From NCBI GenBank assembly GCA_902826615.1, contig CADEFN010000004.1, positions 310,001 through 374,000 on the forward strand: a DNA stretch of 64,000 bases, written 5' to 3'. Source of the DNA: an uncultured Gemmatimonadota bacterium (lineage in GTDB: Bacteria; Gemmatimonadota; Gemmatimonadetes; Gemmatimonadales; Gemmatimonadaceae). Made by a program: the position numbers and the translations under genes. Shown here piece by piece: positions 42,877-52,450 of this stretch (the first letter of the stretch is position 1; every line of letters starts with the position of its first letter). The notes beneath the pieces were generated by a model. That model was not told the DNA's origin. It saw only the letters and a program-made list of their open reading frames with translations, and searched no databases.

Positions 42877-44967
42877 TTACGGGGCTGACTGCATACGGCG
42901 GTAGAACTGCGCCACGCCGATCGAGTTGAAGACGGCCGGGTCGATCTCGTAGAACTCGTTGTCGAGGTATCTCCCCGTCAGCGGGAAGTACGGTGGGGAG
43001 TCGACATCGAGGCAGGCGTCTTTCAATCGATTCTCAGCGAAGCCTGTGCCGGTTCCGGCGAAGGTCGCGGTCAGCCCTCGGGTGATCACCCCACCGGACT
43101 GGTTGATGCAGCCGCCTGATGTGGTAACCGTGTACCCTGACACCGGTGTGCACTGGCGGCCCGCATTCGGGCCCGAGGCGAATGCCTCGACGCCAGTGAC
43201 CGCTGAGGTATTGACCACACCAGTAAGTGCGACCGCGTGCAGCACGAAGTCCTGATTGTCGTCAAAGAACCGGGTGTTGGCGGCTGCTGTTCCGTTCACC
43301 CGCCGCGGCCTGGTCATGACTCCATCGATAATATCCAGATTCTGTCCGGTAATGATACCCAGCAGATTCTGGCAGATGGGGAGCGACGCCGGATTGGTGA
43401 CATACGTGAGATCGTCGTAGAACTTGCCTGTTCCCGAGATGTAGAGTGTGGCCCGGCCGCGGAAGTTACCACCGAGCCAGATGTCTCCATTCACGTAGAT
43501 GACGCCCTTGGTGTTCAGGTTCTGCGTTCGGTGGATGGGCCAAAGGAACGGTTCCTCAACCGCCTGACGACGTGTGGCACCGGTAAAAAAGGTCCCGGCA
43601 AAGCCCGGCCATGCCCGCCACGATCCCGTCAGGGTCACGAAGCTGAACGTGGTATCAGACCCCCCTCGTTGGTCCTGCGGATCGAGGGCCCCCGTTGGAG
43701 GGTTCGGTGCGCTCGCGCGGCGCTCCACCGGCATCAGGCGAGGGTCGCCCGCCGGGTAGCAGCGAATGGGCTGTCCGGCGGGAGGATTCTGCATGAACGT
43801 GCCGATCGTCGCTGCAGGCGTGGCCGCGGCGGTGAGACCGGCACGTGCATTCCGGATGGCGACCGATGTGATCCCGTTGCGCGCTGTACCGAGCCATGCT
43901 TGCAACGAATCTCGGAACCACTGATATCGGACAACCGTGGAGTCGTGCACTGCCAGCGGAACGAAGACGGTGTCGTTCGGCACGCCGCCGGCGTCGATGT
44001 TCATCACGTAATTGAGACCACAGTGGTTCACCACGTTCACACGTTGCGCGGTCCCGAGAACGGTCACCACCTGCGTGGTATTCCCGGGCCAGCTCATGCG
44101 CGTGCGTGTGGTATCCACGGTCGAATCGAAGATGCGGAAGTAGCCCTCGGCAGCACCCGTGAAAGCGCTGTCGCCATTGAGGTCAACCGGTGTGAACTCG
44201 AGCCGTGATCCTCCAATGGCGCCGACGACCGGCGCCGGGGTGAAGCTCAGGCCGGCAGACGCGGCGTAGCCCGGCATGAAGGAAAGCTTTGACACCGAGG
44301 GGAAGTTGATCCTCGGGTGCAGATTGATCTTGGCGGACTGGTACTGGCCGGTGCCAGTCACGGTGCCCACCGCGCTGACGGTGTCGGTGTGAATTACGCC
44401 CGGCGCTGAGCCGCAGTTCTTCCAGTCCTGATTGGAGTGTGCGCGACCTCGGAGGATTTCTCCAGTGGCGTAACATGCGCCTCCCGGCCATTGGTCCACA
44501 AACATCGCGTAGCGAGCGAAGTTCTCGGCCTGGAGTTCAAGTCGGCGTACGTGCCGGGCGCCGCCGTTGTCGTAGGCAACCGCGACCATTTCCACAAAAC
44601 GCCCGTACTGACCTGATGACTGGCCACCAACGCCAACGTAGAGGTCAACGAGCACCTTCGGCACCACCTGGCCTCCGGCATCCGTGACCGTCTGCCCGTT
44701 CATGAGCTGGACGTAGAGCGAGTCAGGCATCACGAACGTCGTGTCCTTGGTGAGCCTGGCCTTGCCGATGGCCAGCGCCCACTCGGCAGCGTACCGATAG
44801 TCGCGCTCTCGGTCGTACAGCTTGGCGAGCATCTTGGTACTCGCGCCCATATAGATGGCCGAGATCGCGAGCCCGCCTAACGCAAGCGTGAAGATCATGG
44901 TGAGCATGAGGGCCGAGCCCTTGCGGGGCCGCCGGGTCTGCTCGGGGAGCGTCGGAGTTGGGTTCAT
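42877..44967 (-). CDS. PilX-like type IV pilus assembly protein, large C-terminal domain
   Basis: 696 residues. ATG at 44967 follows a GGTGGAG ribosome binding site by about 6 bases, so the GTG at 44979 is not the start. A short basic N-terminus (PEQTRRPRKGSALMLTMIFT) precedes one long transmembrane helix, as in PilX/PilV-type minor pilins. There is no G|FTxxE prepilin cleavage site. The rest is a long secreted region with beta-rich stretches (GVIYVNGDIWLGGNFRGRAT) and a few cysteine pairs. It is the last gene of the minor-pilin operon and may be the tip adhesin. Confidence 0.75.
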   Translation of the reverse strand: MNPTPTLPEQTRRPRKGSALMLTMIFTLALGGLAISAIYMGASTKMLAKLYDRERDYRYAAEWALAIGKARLTKDTTFVMPDSLYVQLMNGQTVTDAGGQVVPKVLVDLYVGVGGQSSGQYGRFVEMVAVAYDNGGARHVRRLELQAENFARYAMFVDQWPGGACYATGEILRGRAHSNQDWKNCGSAPGVIHTDTVSAVGTVTGTGQYQSAKINLHPRINFPSVSKLSFMPGYAASAGLSFTPAPVVGAIGGSRLEFTPVDLNGDSAFTGAAEGYFRIFDSTVDTTRTRMSWPGNTTQVVTVLGTAQRVNVVNHCGLNYVMNIDAGGVPNDTVFVPLAVHDSTVVRYQWFRDSLQAWLGTARNGITSVAIRNARAGLTAAATPAATIGTFMQNPPAGQPIRCYPAGDPRLMPVERRASAPNPPTGALDPQDQRGGSDTTFSFVTLTGSWRAWPGFAGTFFTGATRRQAVEEPFLWPIHRTQNLNTKGVIYVNGDIWLGGNFRGRATLYISGTGKFYDDLTYVTNPASLPICQNLLGIITGQNLDIIDGVMTRPRRVNGTAAANTRFFDDNQDFVLHAVALTGVVNTSAVTGVEAFASGPNAGRQCTPVSGYTVTTSGGCINQSGGVITRGLTATFAGTGTGFAENRLKDACLDVDSPPYFPLTGRYLDNEFYEIDPAVFNSIGVAQFYRRMQSAP

Positions 44968-44979
44968 GGTTATCTCCAC

Positions 44980-46149
44980 CTAGTGCAAAACGTTGGCGCT
45001 GCCGAGAATCGACGAGTTGGCCGGCGAACAATCCTGGGCCGCTACGCCATACTGATATGTGTTGCCGAACTGGATATCGAAATCTTCCCACATGTAGGGT
45101 CCGCCTGACTTGCCCACCACGGCCAGAGGCTCATCCCACGGGTCACCCACCAGCCGCCGGAAGATGGCGTAGCGCTCTACGTCGCGCTCGCCGCTCGCTT
45201 CATCACCCGAGGCCGCGAACGTGATGCGCACCTTGTCCGTTGCCAGCGCGGCGTTGAGGAAGATCGTAGCCGTGGGCACGCCGGGATTCAGCGGTACATC
45301 ACCGCACGAATTGCGCTGCGACAATCCAATATTCGCCAGGTTGGTCTGCGTCTTCACATACCGCTCGTACGTCGTCGCCTTGTTGTTCAGGTTGTAGCCC
45401 CGAAACACACCGCGCACCTCGAGCTGCACACTCCGGATCGAATCGGCGATCTGCGACGCGTCATCCCAATGGATGGGCAGCGAGGCGTTTGGTACAGTGG
45501 CCACCGCCCCCGTCCCGATCACACGCCGATAGCTGAACAAGGGCTGACCAGCCGGCACGCGAATGCCGCGCGCCACCACCGCCACCGGTCCGTCGTTGAC
45601 GCGGCGGAACATCACGTACTCATCCGGCTGACCGCTCGTGGAATCAAGTGACGCCCAGTAGGACACCGTCTCCGCCGTGCTCAGCGCGCCGACATTGTCA
45701 CGGTAGACCAGGTCCGGATAGGGTCGCGCAGTCAGCGGCAGCTGGATCATGCTCGCCGCGGGGAGCGCCGTCGTCAGAGCAGCCGGCACGTTGGGGTCGT
45801 AGTACACGGCATTCATGTCGATCGTGTCGTTCGCCACGAGATTGCTGTTGAACGTCACGGCAAAGGCATGTGCCAGCACGATCTTCGGCTGGTTCCGGGG
45901 AATCCCGGCACCAGGATTCATCGGCGTCGTCGCAATCCCGATGTTGCGCAGCTCGCGGTCAACCATGTTCTGCGCAAACCGCGCCGTCTGCTGGGCATCC
46001 GAACGACCGAGGTCCTGCTGCAGCTGCCGCATCTGCAAACTGAAGAACGGCACCGCTGCCGAGAACACGGCGATGGTAAGCGTGATCGAGAGCAGCAACT
46101 CCGCCAGAGTGAAGCCGGCGCGCCTGCCCGAAGTGAATGTCCGTGACAT
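44980..46149 (-). CDS. PilW-like minor prepilin
   Basis: 389 residues, starting at ATG 46147-46149 with AGGA about 8 bases upstream. The class III prepilin leader ends RRAG and is cleaved before FTLAELLLS, keeping Glu at position 5 of the mature chain. A long hydrophobic helix and a soluble beta-rich domain follow. PilW-type proteins help prime pilus assembly under the inner membrane. It lies 12 bases upstream of the PilX-like gene and 10 bases downstream of the PilV-like gene. Confidence 0.82.
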   Translation of the reverse strand: MSRTFTSGRRAGFTLAELLLSITLTIAVFSAAVPFFSLQMRQLQQDLGRSDAQQTARFAQNMVDRELRNIGIATTPMNPGAGIPRNQPKIVLAHAFAVTFNSNLVANDTIDMNAVYYDPNVPAALTTALPAASMIQLPLTARPYPDLVYRDNVGALSTAETVSYWASLDSTSGQPDEYVMFRRVNDGPVAVVARGIRVPAGQPLFSYRRVIGTGAVATVPNASLPIHWDDASQIADSIRSVQLEVRGVFRGYNLNNKATTYERYVKTQTNLANIGLSQRNSCGDVPLNPGVPTATIFLNAALATDKVRITFAASGDEASGERDVERYAIFRRLVGDPWDEPLAVVGKSGGPYMWEDFDIQFGNTYQYGVAAQDCSPANSSILGSANVLH

Positions 46150-46159
46150 GAATGGATTC

Positions 46160-46546
46160 CTAGAAGAAGGCAATGGCCGACGTCTTCTTCACCGGAGCTG
46201 CCATGGCAGCCCGGGTCACCGCCACAGTTACGGTCTTGTAGTCAACCTGGGCCGAGAGGGTGCGGACGATCGCTGTCGTGCGGGTATACGTCAGACCGTT
46301 ATGGCTGATCGAATGCACCCCGGCCATCGTGTCAATCGCCGCGTAGTTCCGCTGCGACTTGACCTCTTCCACACGCGCGGTCGCAATATCCATGGCGCTG
46401 TTCTGCGTCATGGCCTGACCGTTGGTCTTGGCAAATTGCCGACCGTACTCGGCCATCCCGATCAGTGAGCCCCCGAGGATCGTCAGGGCCACCATCACTT
46501 CAAGCAGCGACAGTCCTGCCCGCACCTGCCGGTTAGTGGTCTGCAT
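46160..46546 (-). CDS. PilV-like minor prepilin
   Basis: 128 residues. The leader QTTNRQVRAG is followed by the mature start LSLLEVMVALTILGGS, where Leu replaces the usual Phe at position 1 and Glu is at position 5. The helix and a short soluble domain with no cysteines follow, the size of PilV/PilE-like minor pilins. Its start codon shares one base with the stop of the upstream FimT-like gene. Confidence 0.82.
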   Translation of the reverse strand: MQTTNRQVRAGLSLLEVMVALTILGGSLIGMAEYGRQFAKTNGQAMTQNSAMDIATARVEEVKSQRNYAAIDTMAGVHSISHNGLTYTRTTAIVRTLSAQVDYKTVTVAVTRAAMAAPVKKTSAIAFF

Positions 46547-47142
46547 CAGTTGGTCCTCTTCCAGGTGGAGCCGTCAAAGCGGAAGGCTTCTGTGCGCCCC
46601 GAGGCCATCGTGACGCGGATCAAGCGGTAATCCTTGGCGGTCCCGCGACTCGACGTCAGATAGACATCCAGATCGGTGGCGGTGGCACCATCACGAAGAA
46701 ACTGGATGGCGCGCAGCCCACGCACGGTGCACATGTTCGGGCCCGTCACCGGGCTTGCGACCGGTGATCCGTAGGGCGTCGGCGGCAACGAGAACTTCGA
46801 GCCCTCTTCAAGCGGGCGTGTCACCAGACGCTCGCCCGGGTCATACTGGCAATCGTTGTCGGTGTCCTCGATGATCTCCATCAGACCCGCCGCCTCATTG
46901 AAGCCCACCACCACATTGGTCTGACGCATGATCGCGTTGCGCTGCGAGGCCTGCAGTATCGAACGCACTGTCCGCATGGCTGCATCGGCTCTGTAGCGCT
47001 CGTAGTTCAGCCGCGGCACCGCGATGCCGGCAATGAGGCTGACCATGATCAGCACCACCGTCAGCTCGAGGATCGTGAATCCGCGACGGGGGCCCGCAGC
47101 TGAACGCGGCGTGGTTCGTGAGTTGTTGGATCGACTGGACAT
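46546..47142 (-). CDS. FimT/GspH-like minor prepilin
   Basis: 198 residues. AGGAG about 7 bases before the ATG at 47142 fixes the start; the frame upstream to 47397 is not used. The prepilin site GPRRG|FTILELTVVL is standard, with Glu5. The C-terminal domain (GRTEAFRFDGSTWKRTN) matches the GspH/FimT pseudopilin fold. It is the first gene of the operon fimT-pilV-pilW-pilX type. Major pilin, PilB/PilC and PilQ genes are not in the window, so this set must work with a pilus machine encoded elsewhere. Confidence 0.85.
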   Translation of the reverse strand: MSSRSNNSRTTPRSAAGPRRGFTILELTVVLIMVSLIAGIAVPRLNYERYRADAAMRTVRSILQASQRNAIMRQTNVVVGFNEAAGLMEIIEDTDNDCQYDPGERLVTRPLEEGSKFSLPPTPYGSPVASPVTGPNMCTVRGLRAIQFLRDGATATDLDVYLTSSRGTAKDYRLIRVTMASGRTEAFRFDGSTWKRTN

Positions 47143-47218
47143 GGCACTTCTCCTTCTGACGCAGATCACGCGAAACTTGTGACGCACTCGACGCAAGTCA
47201 TTGCCGCGATTGAACTTC

Positions 47219-47230
47219 GGAGCCTGCTCC
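47219..47230. promoter_or_regulatory. Palindromic site in the gap between fimT-like and AraC-like genes
   Basis: GGAGC and GCTCC flank CT at 47219-47230, with partly matching AT-rich flanks (TTGAACTTC on the left, AATTGAAG on the right). It sits 77 bases upstream of the minor-pilin operon start and 174 bases upstream of the AraC-like gene, where a regulator could act on both. Confidence 0.3.
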
Positions 47231-47403
47231 AATTGAAGAGACGAACGGCACCGCGGCGAAGTTACCGCCACCGGACAGACGGTCCTGTCACACTCCGAGC
47301 ATGGGCCGTCACGCGCTCGGTTACCCCGCGCCGTGACGCGGAGGACCCGAGAGCCGTCTCTCCGTGAGGTGGGGCAAATCCAGCGCCACTCACGCATCGG
47401 ATC

Positions 47404-48192
47404 ATGGGACTCATCGCCGCGCTGCTTCCTAACCCCTCACGCCTCTTTCGGTTACGCGCCGCCATCCGTGGACGCCACACCGTCGAAGCGTGTGCAAACT
47501 GGGGGGATGTCATCAGGCTTTGTGACACACAACCCGTGCATCTTGCGATAGTCGACCTGTTTTCAGACGGCTCCATGAGCCTGGAACCGGTTCGCCAGCT
47601 CAAACGGCGCTTTCCGCGGCTGGGCACGGTAGCCTACGTGGATGCTGCTGGCGACCGCTGCCGTGACCTCTTCGACGCCGGCCGCTCGGGGATCGACGCC
47701 CTGATCCTGGCCAACATCGACGACGACGCCCTGTCCATTGCCGCTACCCTCGAACACGCCGAGGCGCGGGGCGTGGCCGGACTCCTCCGCGGCACCCTCG
47801 ATGCCTACCGTCCGACAGCGCGCGATGCCGTGCTGCTGGCCGTCACCAGGGCGCACGAAACGCTGAACCCCGACGACCTGGCACGGCGCCTCTCCCTCAG
47901 CCGCCGCGTCCTGGCCAAACATCTGGAGCAGGCGGAGCTGCCCTCACCCCAGCGCCTCATTACCTGGGCCCGGCTCCTCGTTGCCGCGCACCTCCTCGAA
48001 GATCCGGAGCGCAGTGCCGACAACATCGCCCTCGCCCTGCACTTCCCCTCCGGGAGTGCCTTCCGGAACACCTGCCAGCGATACCTGCACGCCACCCCCT
48101 CCGAAATCCGCGCCGGCGGCGCGCCCTGGGTGTTGCAGCAAATGCTGGCCGATTCCACGAGCGACGACGCCGCGGAAAGCGACGCCGCGTAA
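47404..48192 (+). CDS. AraC-like regulator with pseudo-receiver domain
   Basis: 262 residues. Residues 1-120 resemble a response-regulator receiver in strand order (ACANWGDVIRLCDTQPVHLA, IVDLFSDGSMSLEPVRQLKR), with one Asp after strand 3 but without the acidic pair near the N-terminus and with no clear late Lys. It therefore looks like a receiver that cannot be phosphorylated normally. The C-terminal AraC-type HTH region has DDLARRLSLSRRVLAKHLEQ and a second helix pair NIALALHFPSGSAFRNTCQ. It is divergent from the minor-pilin operon and is a natural candidate to control it. Confidence 0.78.
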   Translation: MGLIAALLPNPSRLFRLRAAIRGRHTVEACANWGDVIRLCDTQPVHLAIVDLFSDGSMSLEPVRQLKRRFPRLGTVAYVDAAGDRCRDLFDAGRSGIDALILANIDDDALSIAATLEHAEARGVAGLLRGTLDAYRPTARDAVLLAVTRAHETLNPDDLARRLSLSRRVLAKHLEQAELPSPQRLITWARLLVAAHLLEDPERSADNIALALHFPSGSAFRNTCQRYLHATPSEIRAGGAPWVLQQMLADSTSDDAAESDAA

Positions 48193-48288
48193 CGGGCCGT
48201 CTCCCTCTGGTGCTGCCACGGAAGCTCGGCAGCACTACCTTACCGGCCACGTTGTACACCTGGTGAATCCCTCGTCTCCGATTCCACC

Positions 48289-48927
48289 CTGCTGATCCTC
48301 GCCCTGACCGGCAACATCGCCAGCGGAAAGTCGGTGGTGGCTGCCCGGCTCGTGGAGCTGGGTGCCACCCTCATCGATGCCGATATGCTGGCGCGCGAGG
48401 CGGTGGCTCCCGGAACACCCGGGCTGGACGCCATCGTCACACGCTGGGGCACACATCTGCGCCGCAACGATGGCACACTCGACCGGGCCGCACTCAGGCA
48501 GATAGTCTTTAGTGACCCTGCCGATCGCGGCGCGCTCGATGCGATCGTGCATCCGGAGGTGGAACGCCGCCGCCAGATGCTGGTCGATGCGGCACGCACA
48601 CGCGGCGACGAAATCGTGGTGTGCGACATTCCCCTGCTCTTCGAGAAGAATCTCCAGGACCGCTTTGGCGCGGTGATTCTGGTCGACGCCCCCGTAGCCC
48701 TCAGGGCCGAGCGGCTGGTACGGAACCGCCGACTCACACCGGCCGAAGCCCAGGCCATGATAGACGCGCAACTTCCGTCCGGACCCAAACGCGAACGGGC
48801 GACGTGGGTAATCGACAACACCGGCTCCCTCGACGAGTTGCGTGCGCAGGTCGACGCACTCTGGCCAAGGATCCGCACACAGGCGTCGGCCCTTTCCCCT
48901 CTACCACCCTCGCGCGGCGACACCTAG
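48289..48927 (+). CDS. coaE: Dephospho-CoA kinase (start codon unusual)
   Basis: About 212 residues. CoaE phosphorylates the 3'-hydroxyl of dephospho-CoA, the last step of CoA synthesis. The P-loop is LTGNIASGKSVVAARL, the CoA-lid and substrate region is LGATLIDADMLAREAVAPGT, and the core reads VVCDIPLLFEKNLQDRFGAV. The first canonical start codon in frame (GTG 48334) lies inside the P-loop and would destroy it. Between the in-frame context and the P-loop there is no ATG, GTG or TTG. CTG at 48289 or 48292 gives a normal N-terminus (LLILALTGN). A frameshift is the alternative. Confidence 0.85.
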   Translation: MLILALTGNIASGKSVVAARLVELGATLIDADMLAREAVAPGTPGLDAIVTRWGTHLRRNDGTLDRAALRQIVFSDPADRGALDAIVHPEVERRRQMLVDAARTRGDEIVVCDIPLLFEKNLQDRFGAVILVDAPVALRAERLVRNRRLTPAEAQAMIDAQLPSGPKRERATWVIDNTGSLDELRAQVDALWPRIRTQASALSPLPPSRGDT

Positions 48928-48966
48928 AATTCGCGCCACACCGCGACCCCCATACCGGATCACCCC

Positions 48967-49350
48967 GTGGCAAACATCCCCGCCGACCTGCACTACACCG
49001 CCGATCACGAATACGTCAAAGGCACCAGCGATCCGAACGTGTTTGTCATCGGCATTACCGACTACGCGCAGGATCAGCTGGGCGACATCGTTTTCGTCGA
49101 GCTCCCCAAGGAGGGTGCGAGTTACGGTGCACACGACACCTTCGGAACGATCGAGGCAGTGAAGGCGGTGTCAGAGCTCTTCTCGCCGGTCGCGGGCGAA
49201 GTGGTCGAGGTCAACAGCGCCCTCGATGGCGACCCCTCATCGGTCAACCGCGATCCCTACGGCGCGGGCTGGATGATCAAGATGCGGCTCTCCTCGCCAC
49301 CGTCTGATCTCATGGACGCAGCCGCGTACCAGAAGCACATCGGGGGCTAG
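48967..49350 (+). CDS. gcvH: Glycine cleavage system H protein
   Basis: 127 residues, GTG start at 48967. GcvH carries the aminomethyl group on a lipoyl arm between the P, T and L proteins. The lipoylated lysine is in TFGTIEAVKAVSELFSP, the standard signature. DHEYVKGTSDPNVFVIGITD is the usual first strand pair. Length matches the family. It converges with gcvP. The 9-bp repeat array (49354-49450) lies between the stops. Confidence 0.95.
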   Translation: MANIPADLHYTADHEYVKGTSDPNVFVIGITDYAQDQLGDIVFVELPKEGASYGAHDTFGTIEAVKAVSELFSPVAGEVVEVNSALDGDPSSVNRDPYGAGWMIKMRLSSPPSDLMDAAAYQKHIGG

Positions 49351-49353
49351 GGA

Positions 49354-49450
49354 GAAGCACGGGAGGCACGGGAAGCATGAGAAGTACGGGAGTGGTTCGT
49401 GCCTCCCGTGCCTCCCGTGCTTCCCGTGCTTCCCGTGCCTCCCGTACCTC
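49354..49450. repeat. Inverted array of 9-bp units (4 + 6)
   Basis: Left arm 49354-49389 holds GAAGCACGG, GAGGCACGG, GAAGCATGA and GAAGTACGG. After a 7-base loop, right arm 49397-49450 holds TCGTGCCTC, CCGTGCCTC, CCGTGCTTC twice, CCGTGCCTC and CCGTACCTC. It starts 4 bases after the gcvH stop and its last unit touches the gcvP stop at 49451. It fills the convergent gap and could form a long hairpin on either transcript. Confidence 0.92.
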
Positions 49451-52321
49451 TCAGCTGGCGTACATCTCGATCGGCGGGCAGGAACACACGACATTCCGGT
49501 CGCCGTACGCATTGTCCACGCGCGAAACCGCGGGCCAGAATTTTCGCTCGCGGGTCCAGGGGGCGGGGAACGCCGCCTTCTCGCGTGAGTAGGCGCGGTT
49601 CCACGAGTCCGAGATGACCACCGCCTGCGTGTGCGGCGCGTGTTTCAGCGGGTTGTCGTCCTTGTCGAGCACCCCGGCCGCGATTTCGTCCATCTCACCA
49701 CGAATCGCAATCAGCGCGTCGCAGAAACGATCGAGCTCGGCCTTTGACTCCGACTCGGTCGGCTCGATCATCAGCGTCCCGGCAACGGGGAACGACACAG
49801 TGGGTGCGTGGAAACCATAGTCCATGAGGCGCTTGGCGATGTCTTCCACCTCGACGCCTGTGGTGGCCTTGAGTGGTCGCGGATCGACGATGCATTCGTG
49901 CGCCACCCGGCCGTTGCGCCCCTTGTACAACACGGGGAACGAACTCTCCAGACGATGGGCGACGTAGTTGGCGCTGAGGATCGCGATTTTCGTCGCGTAG
50001 GCCAGCCCTTCGCCTCCCATCATCTTGATATAGACCCACGAGATCGGCAGGATCGACGCCGAACCCCACGGGGCGGCCGACACCGCACCTAACGAGCTGC
50101 GCCCCGGCTGCGCCACCACCGGATGACCCGGGAGGTGCGGCGCCAGATGGGCCGCCACACCGATCGGTCCCATCCCGGGACCACCACCACCGTGCGGAAT
50201 ACAAAACGTCTTGTGCAGGTTGAGGTGGCAGACATCAGCGCCGATGTCACCGGGACGCGCCACACCGACGAGGGCATTCATGTTGGCGCCATCCATGTAC
50301 ACCTGCCCCCCATGCGCATGCACAATCTCGCAGATGGTCTTGATTCCCTCCTCGAACACGCCATGCGTCGAGGGATAGGTCACCATGAGCGCCGCCAGGT
50401 TGGTCGCGTGTTCGGCCGCCTTGGCGCGCAGATCATCGATGTCGATGTCGCCGCTGGCCGTGCTTTTTACGACCACCACTTTCATGCTCGCCATCGCCGC
50501 GCTGGCGGGATTCGTCCCGTGCGCCGACTGCGGAATGAGACAGACATTGCGATGCGTGTCACCGCGCGACTCGTGATACTTGCGGATCACCAGAAGCCCG
50601 GCGTACTCCCCCTGTGAACCGGCATTCGGCTGCAGCGACACCGCCGAAAATCCGGTGATCTCCGCCAGATCGGCCTCGAGGGTCCTGAACAACTCGGCAT
50701 ACCCCTTCATCTGCGACGCAGGGGCAAAGGGATGCATCCGCCCGTGCGTCGGCCAGGTGACCGGGAACATCTCGGCGGTGGCGTTGAGCTTCATGGTGCA
50801 CGAGCCCAGCGCGATCATCGAGTGACAGAGGGAGAGATCACGCGATTCGAGCTTCCGGATGTAGCGCAGCATCTCGTGTTCGGCATGATGCCGCGAGAAC
50901 ACCGGGTGCGTGAGGAAGGAGCTCGTCCGCGCGAATCGTTCGTCGTAGCGATCGTCGACCGGGATGGCGTCGACCGTGAAGGGCACGGCGCCACTGGCCA
51001 GCGAGGCCAGGACGTCCATCACATCGGCCGGCTGCGTGGTTTCGTCAAAGGCCACACTCACACTCGAGGCATCGAGCCTGCGCAGATTGATGCCACGGGC
51101 GAGTGCGCTGGCCACCACGGCGTCGGCGGTGGTGCCCTTGAGATCGATGCGCACCGTGTCGAAGAACTCGTGGGGCACGGCATGTCCCAGGCGCTCGGCG
51201 CCGGCCGCCAGGATGGCTGCCATGTGATGCACACGCCGCGCGATGCGGGTAAGGCCGGCCGGACCATGCCAGGCAGCGTACATCCCGGCGATCACGGCCA
51301 GCAGCACCTGCGCCGTGCAGATATTGCTGGTCGCCTTCTCGCGACGGATATGCTGCTCACGGGTGCCTAACGCCATCCGCAGCGCCATCTGTCCCTGCGC
51401 ATCGCGCGACACGCCAATCAGACGCCCGGGCATGAGCCGCTTGAACTCGTCCTTGGTCGCGAAAAAGGCCGCATGCGGCCCGCCAAAACCCATCGGCACT
51501 CCAAACCGCTGCGAGTTGCCCACCGCCACGTCGGCGCCCCATTCCCCTGGCGGTGTCAGCAGCGTGAGCGCCAGCAGGTCGGTCGCGGCAATCACGAGCG
51601 CATCGGCAGCGTGCGCCCGGCTGCACACCTCACGGTAGTCGCGGATGGCGCCATCGGTCGTGGGGTACTGCAACACCACCGCAAACACCTCGGCCCCAAA
51701 GGTCGCCGACTCCACGTCAGTGACCCTCACCTCAATCCCGGACGCCCAGGCACGGGTCTGGATGATGTCGATGGTCTGCGGATGACAGCGCGCATCGACG
51801 ACGATGGTCTCCTTCCCCTCCTTGCCCTTGACCCCGTAAGCCAGATGCATGGCTTCGGCGGCGGCGGTCCCTTCGTCGAGCATGGAGGCGTTGGCGATCT
51901 CCATCCCCGTCAGGTCAATGACCATGGTCTGGTAATTGAGGAGGGCCTCCAGCCGCCCCTGGGCAATCTCCGCCTGGTATGGCGTGTACGCGGTGTACCA
52001 GCCCGGGTTCTCGAGGATGTTGCGCTGAATCACGGGAGGGACGAGCGTATCGTGATACCCGAGGCCGAGATAGGACCGGTGCGGCACGTTGTGATCGGCC
52101 ATGGCCCCCAGTTCGGCCAGCACGTCGTGCTCCGTTCGGGCCGGTCCGGTATTCAGCGTGCGCCGAAAACGGATCCCCTCGGGCACCACGGCATCGATAA
52201 AGGAGTCTAACGATTCATAGCCAAGCGTGGCGAGCATCGCCTGGACATCAGCCCAGGACGTGCTGATGTGGCGGCGAACGAACGTGTCCGAGTCGTTCAG
52301 GTAGTGTTCCAGGGAGGGCAT
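49451..52321 (-). CDS. gcvP: Glycine dehydrogenase (decarboxylating), P protein
   Basis: 956 residues, the full single-chain P protein (not the split GcvPA/GcvPB form). It uses PLP to decarboxylate glycine and loads the aminomethyl group onto GcvH. The PLP lysine is in [19 protein letters not shown] near residue 700. Other family marks are [20 protein letters not shown] and [20 protein letters not shown]. The gene converges with gcvH and is divergent from the lipM-like gene. GcvT and the L protein are not in the window. Confidence 0.95.
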   Translation of the reverse strand: MPSLEHYLNDSDTFVRRHISTSWADVQAMLATLGYESLDSFIDAVVPEGIRFRRTLNTGPARTEHDVLAELGAMADHNVPHRSYLGLGYHDTLVPPVIQRNILENPGWYTAYTPYQAEIAQGRLEALLNYQTMVIDLTGMEIANASMLDEGTAAAEAMHLAYGVKGKEGKETIVVDARCHPQTIDIIQTRAWASGIEVRVTDVESATFGAEVFAVVLQYPTTDGAIRDYREVCSRAHAADALVIAATDLLALTLLTPPGEWGADVAVGNSQRFGVPMGFGGPHAAFFATKDEFKRLMPGRLIGVSRDAQGQMALRMALGTREQHIRREKATSNICTAQVLLAVIAGMYAAWHGPAGLTRIARRVHHMAAILAAGAERLGHAVPHEFFDTVRIDLKGTTADAVVASALARGINLRRLDASSVSVAFDETTQPADVMDVLASLASGAVPFTVDAIPVDDRYDERFARTSSFLTHPVFSRHHAEHEMLRYIRKLESRDLSLCHSMIALGSCTMKLNATAEMFPVTWPTHGRMHPFAPASQMKGYAELFRTLEADLAEITGFSAVSLQPNAGSQGEYAGLLVIRKYHESRGDTHRNVCLIPQSAHGTNPASAAMASMKVVVVKSTASGDIDIDDLRAKAAEHATNLAALMVTYPSTHGVFEEGIKTICEIVHAHGGQVYMDGANMNALVGVARPGDIGADVCHLNLHKTFCIPHGGGGPGMGPIGVAAHLAPHLPGHPVVAQPGRSSLGAVSAAPWGSASILPISWVYIKMMGGEGLAYATKIAILSANYVAHRLESSFPVLYKGRNGRVAHECIVDPRPLKATTGVEVEDIAKRLMDYGFHAPTVSFPVAGTLMIEPTESESKAELDRFCDALIAIRGEMDEIAAGVLDKDDNPLKHAPHTQAVVISDSWNRAYSREKAAFPAPWTRERKFWPAVSRVDNAYGDRNVVCSCPPIEMYAS

Positions 52322-52450
52322 GGGCGTCGGGACGATCGTGAAAAGGCGCGGGGTCCTTCAGAAGCGCGCGTGATGCGCGGGAAAGCTATCGGCCGTGCAC
52401 GCTCGTCGCGACCAAGCCGAATAGGGGATTCTCGGACTAACTTCCGCACC

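Noticed and set aside
43237-44208. 323-codon plus-strand frame inside the PilX-like gene
   Set aside because: No ribosome binding site or family resemblance; the minus-strand pilus operon frame is continuous.
34694-49450. CRISPR-like arrays at the 9-bp repeat sites
   Set aside because: Units are 9 bp with no spacers, occur in two orientations, and there are no cas genes.
52322-52450. Glycine riboswitch between gcvP and the lipM-like gene
   Set aside because: Only a short CCGA/TCGG hairpin is visible; the conserved glycine aptamer core is absent.
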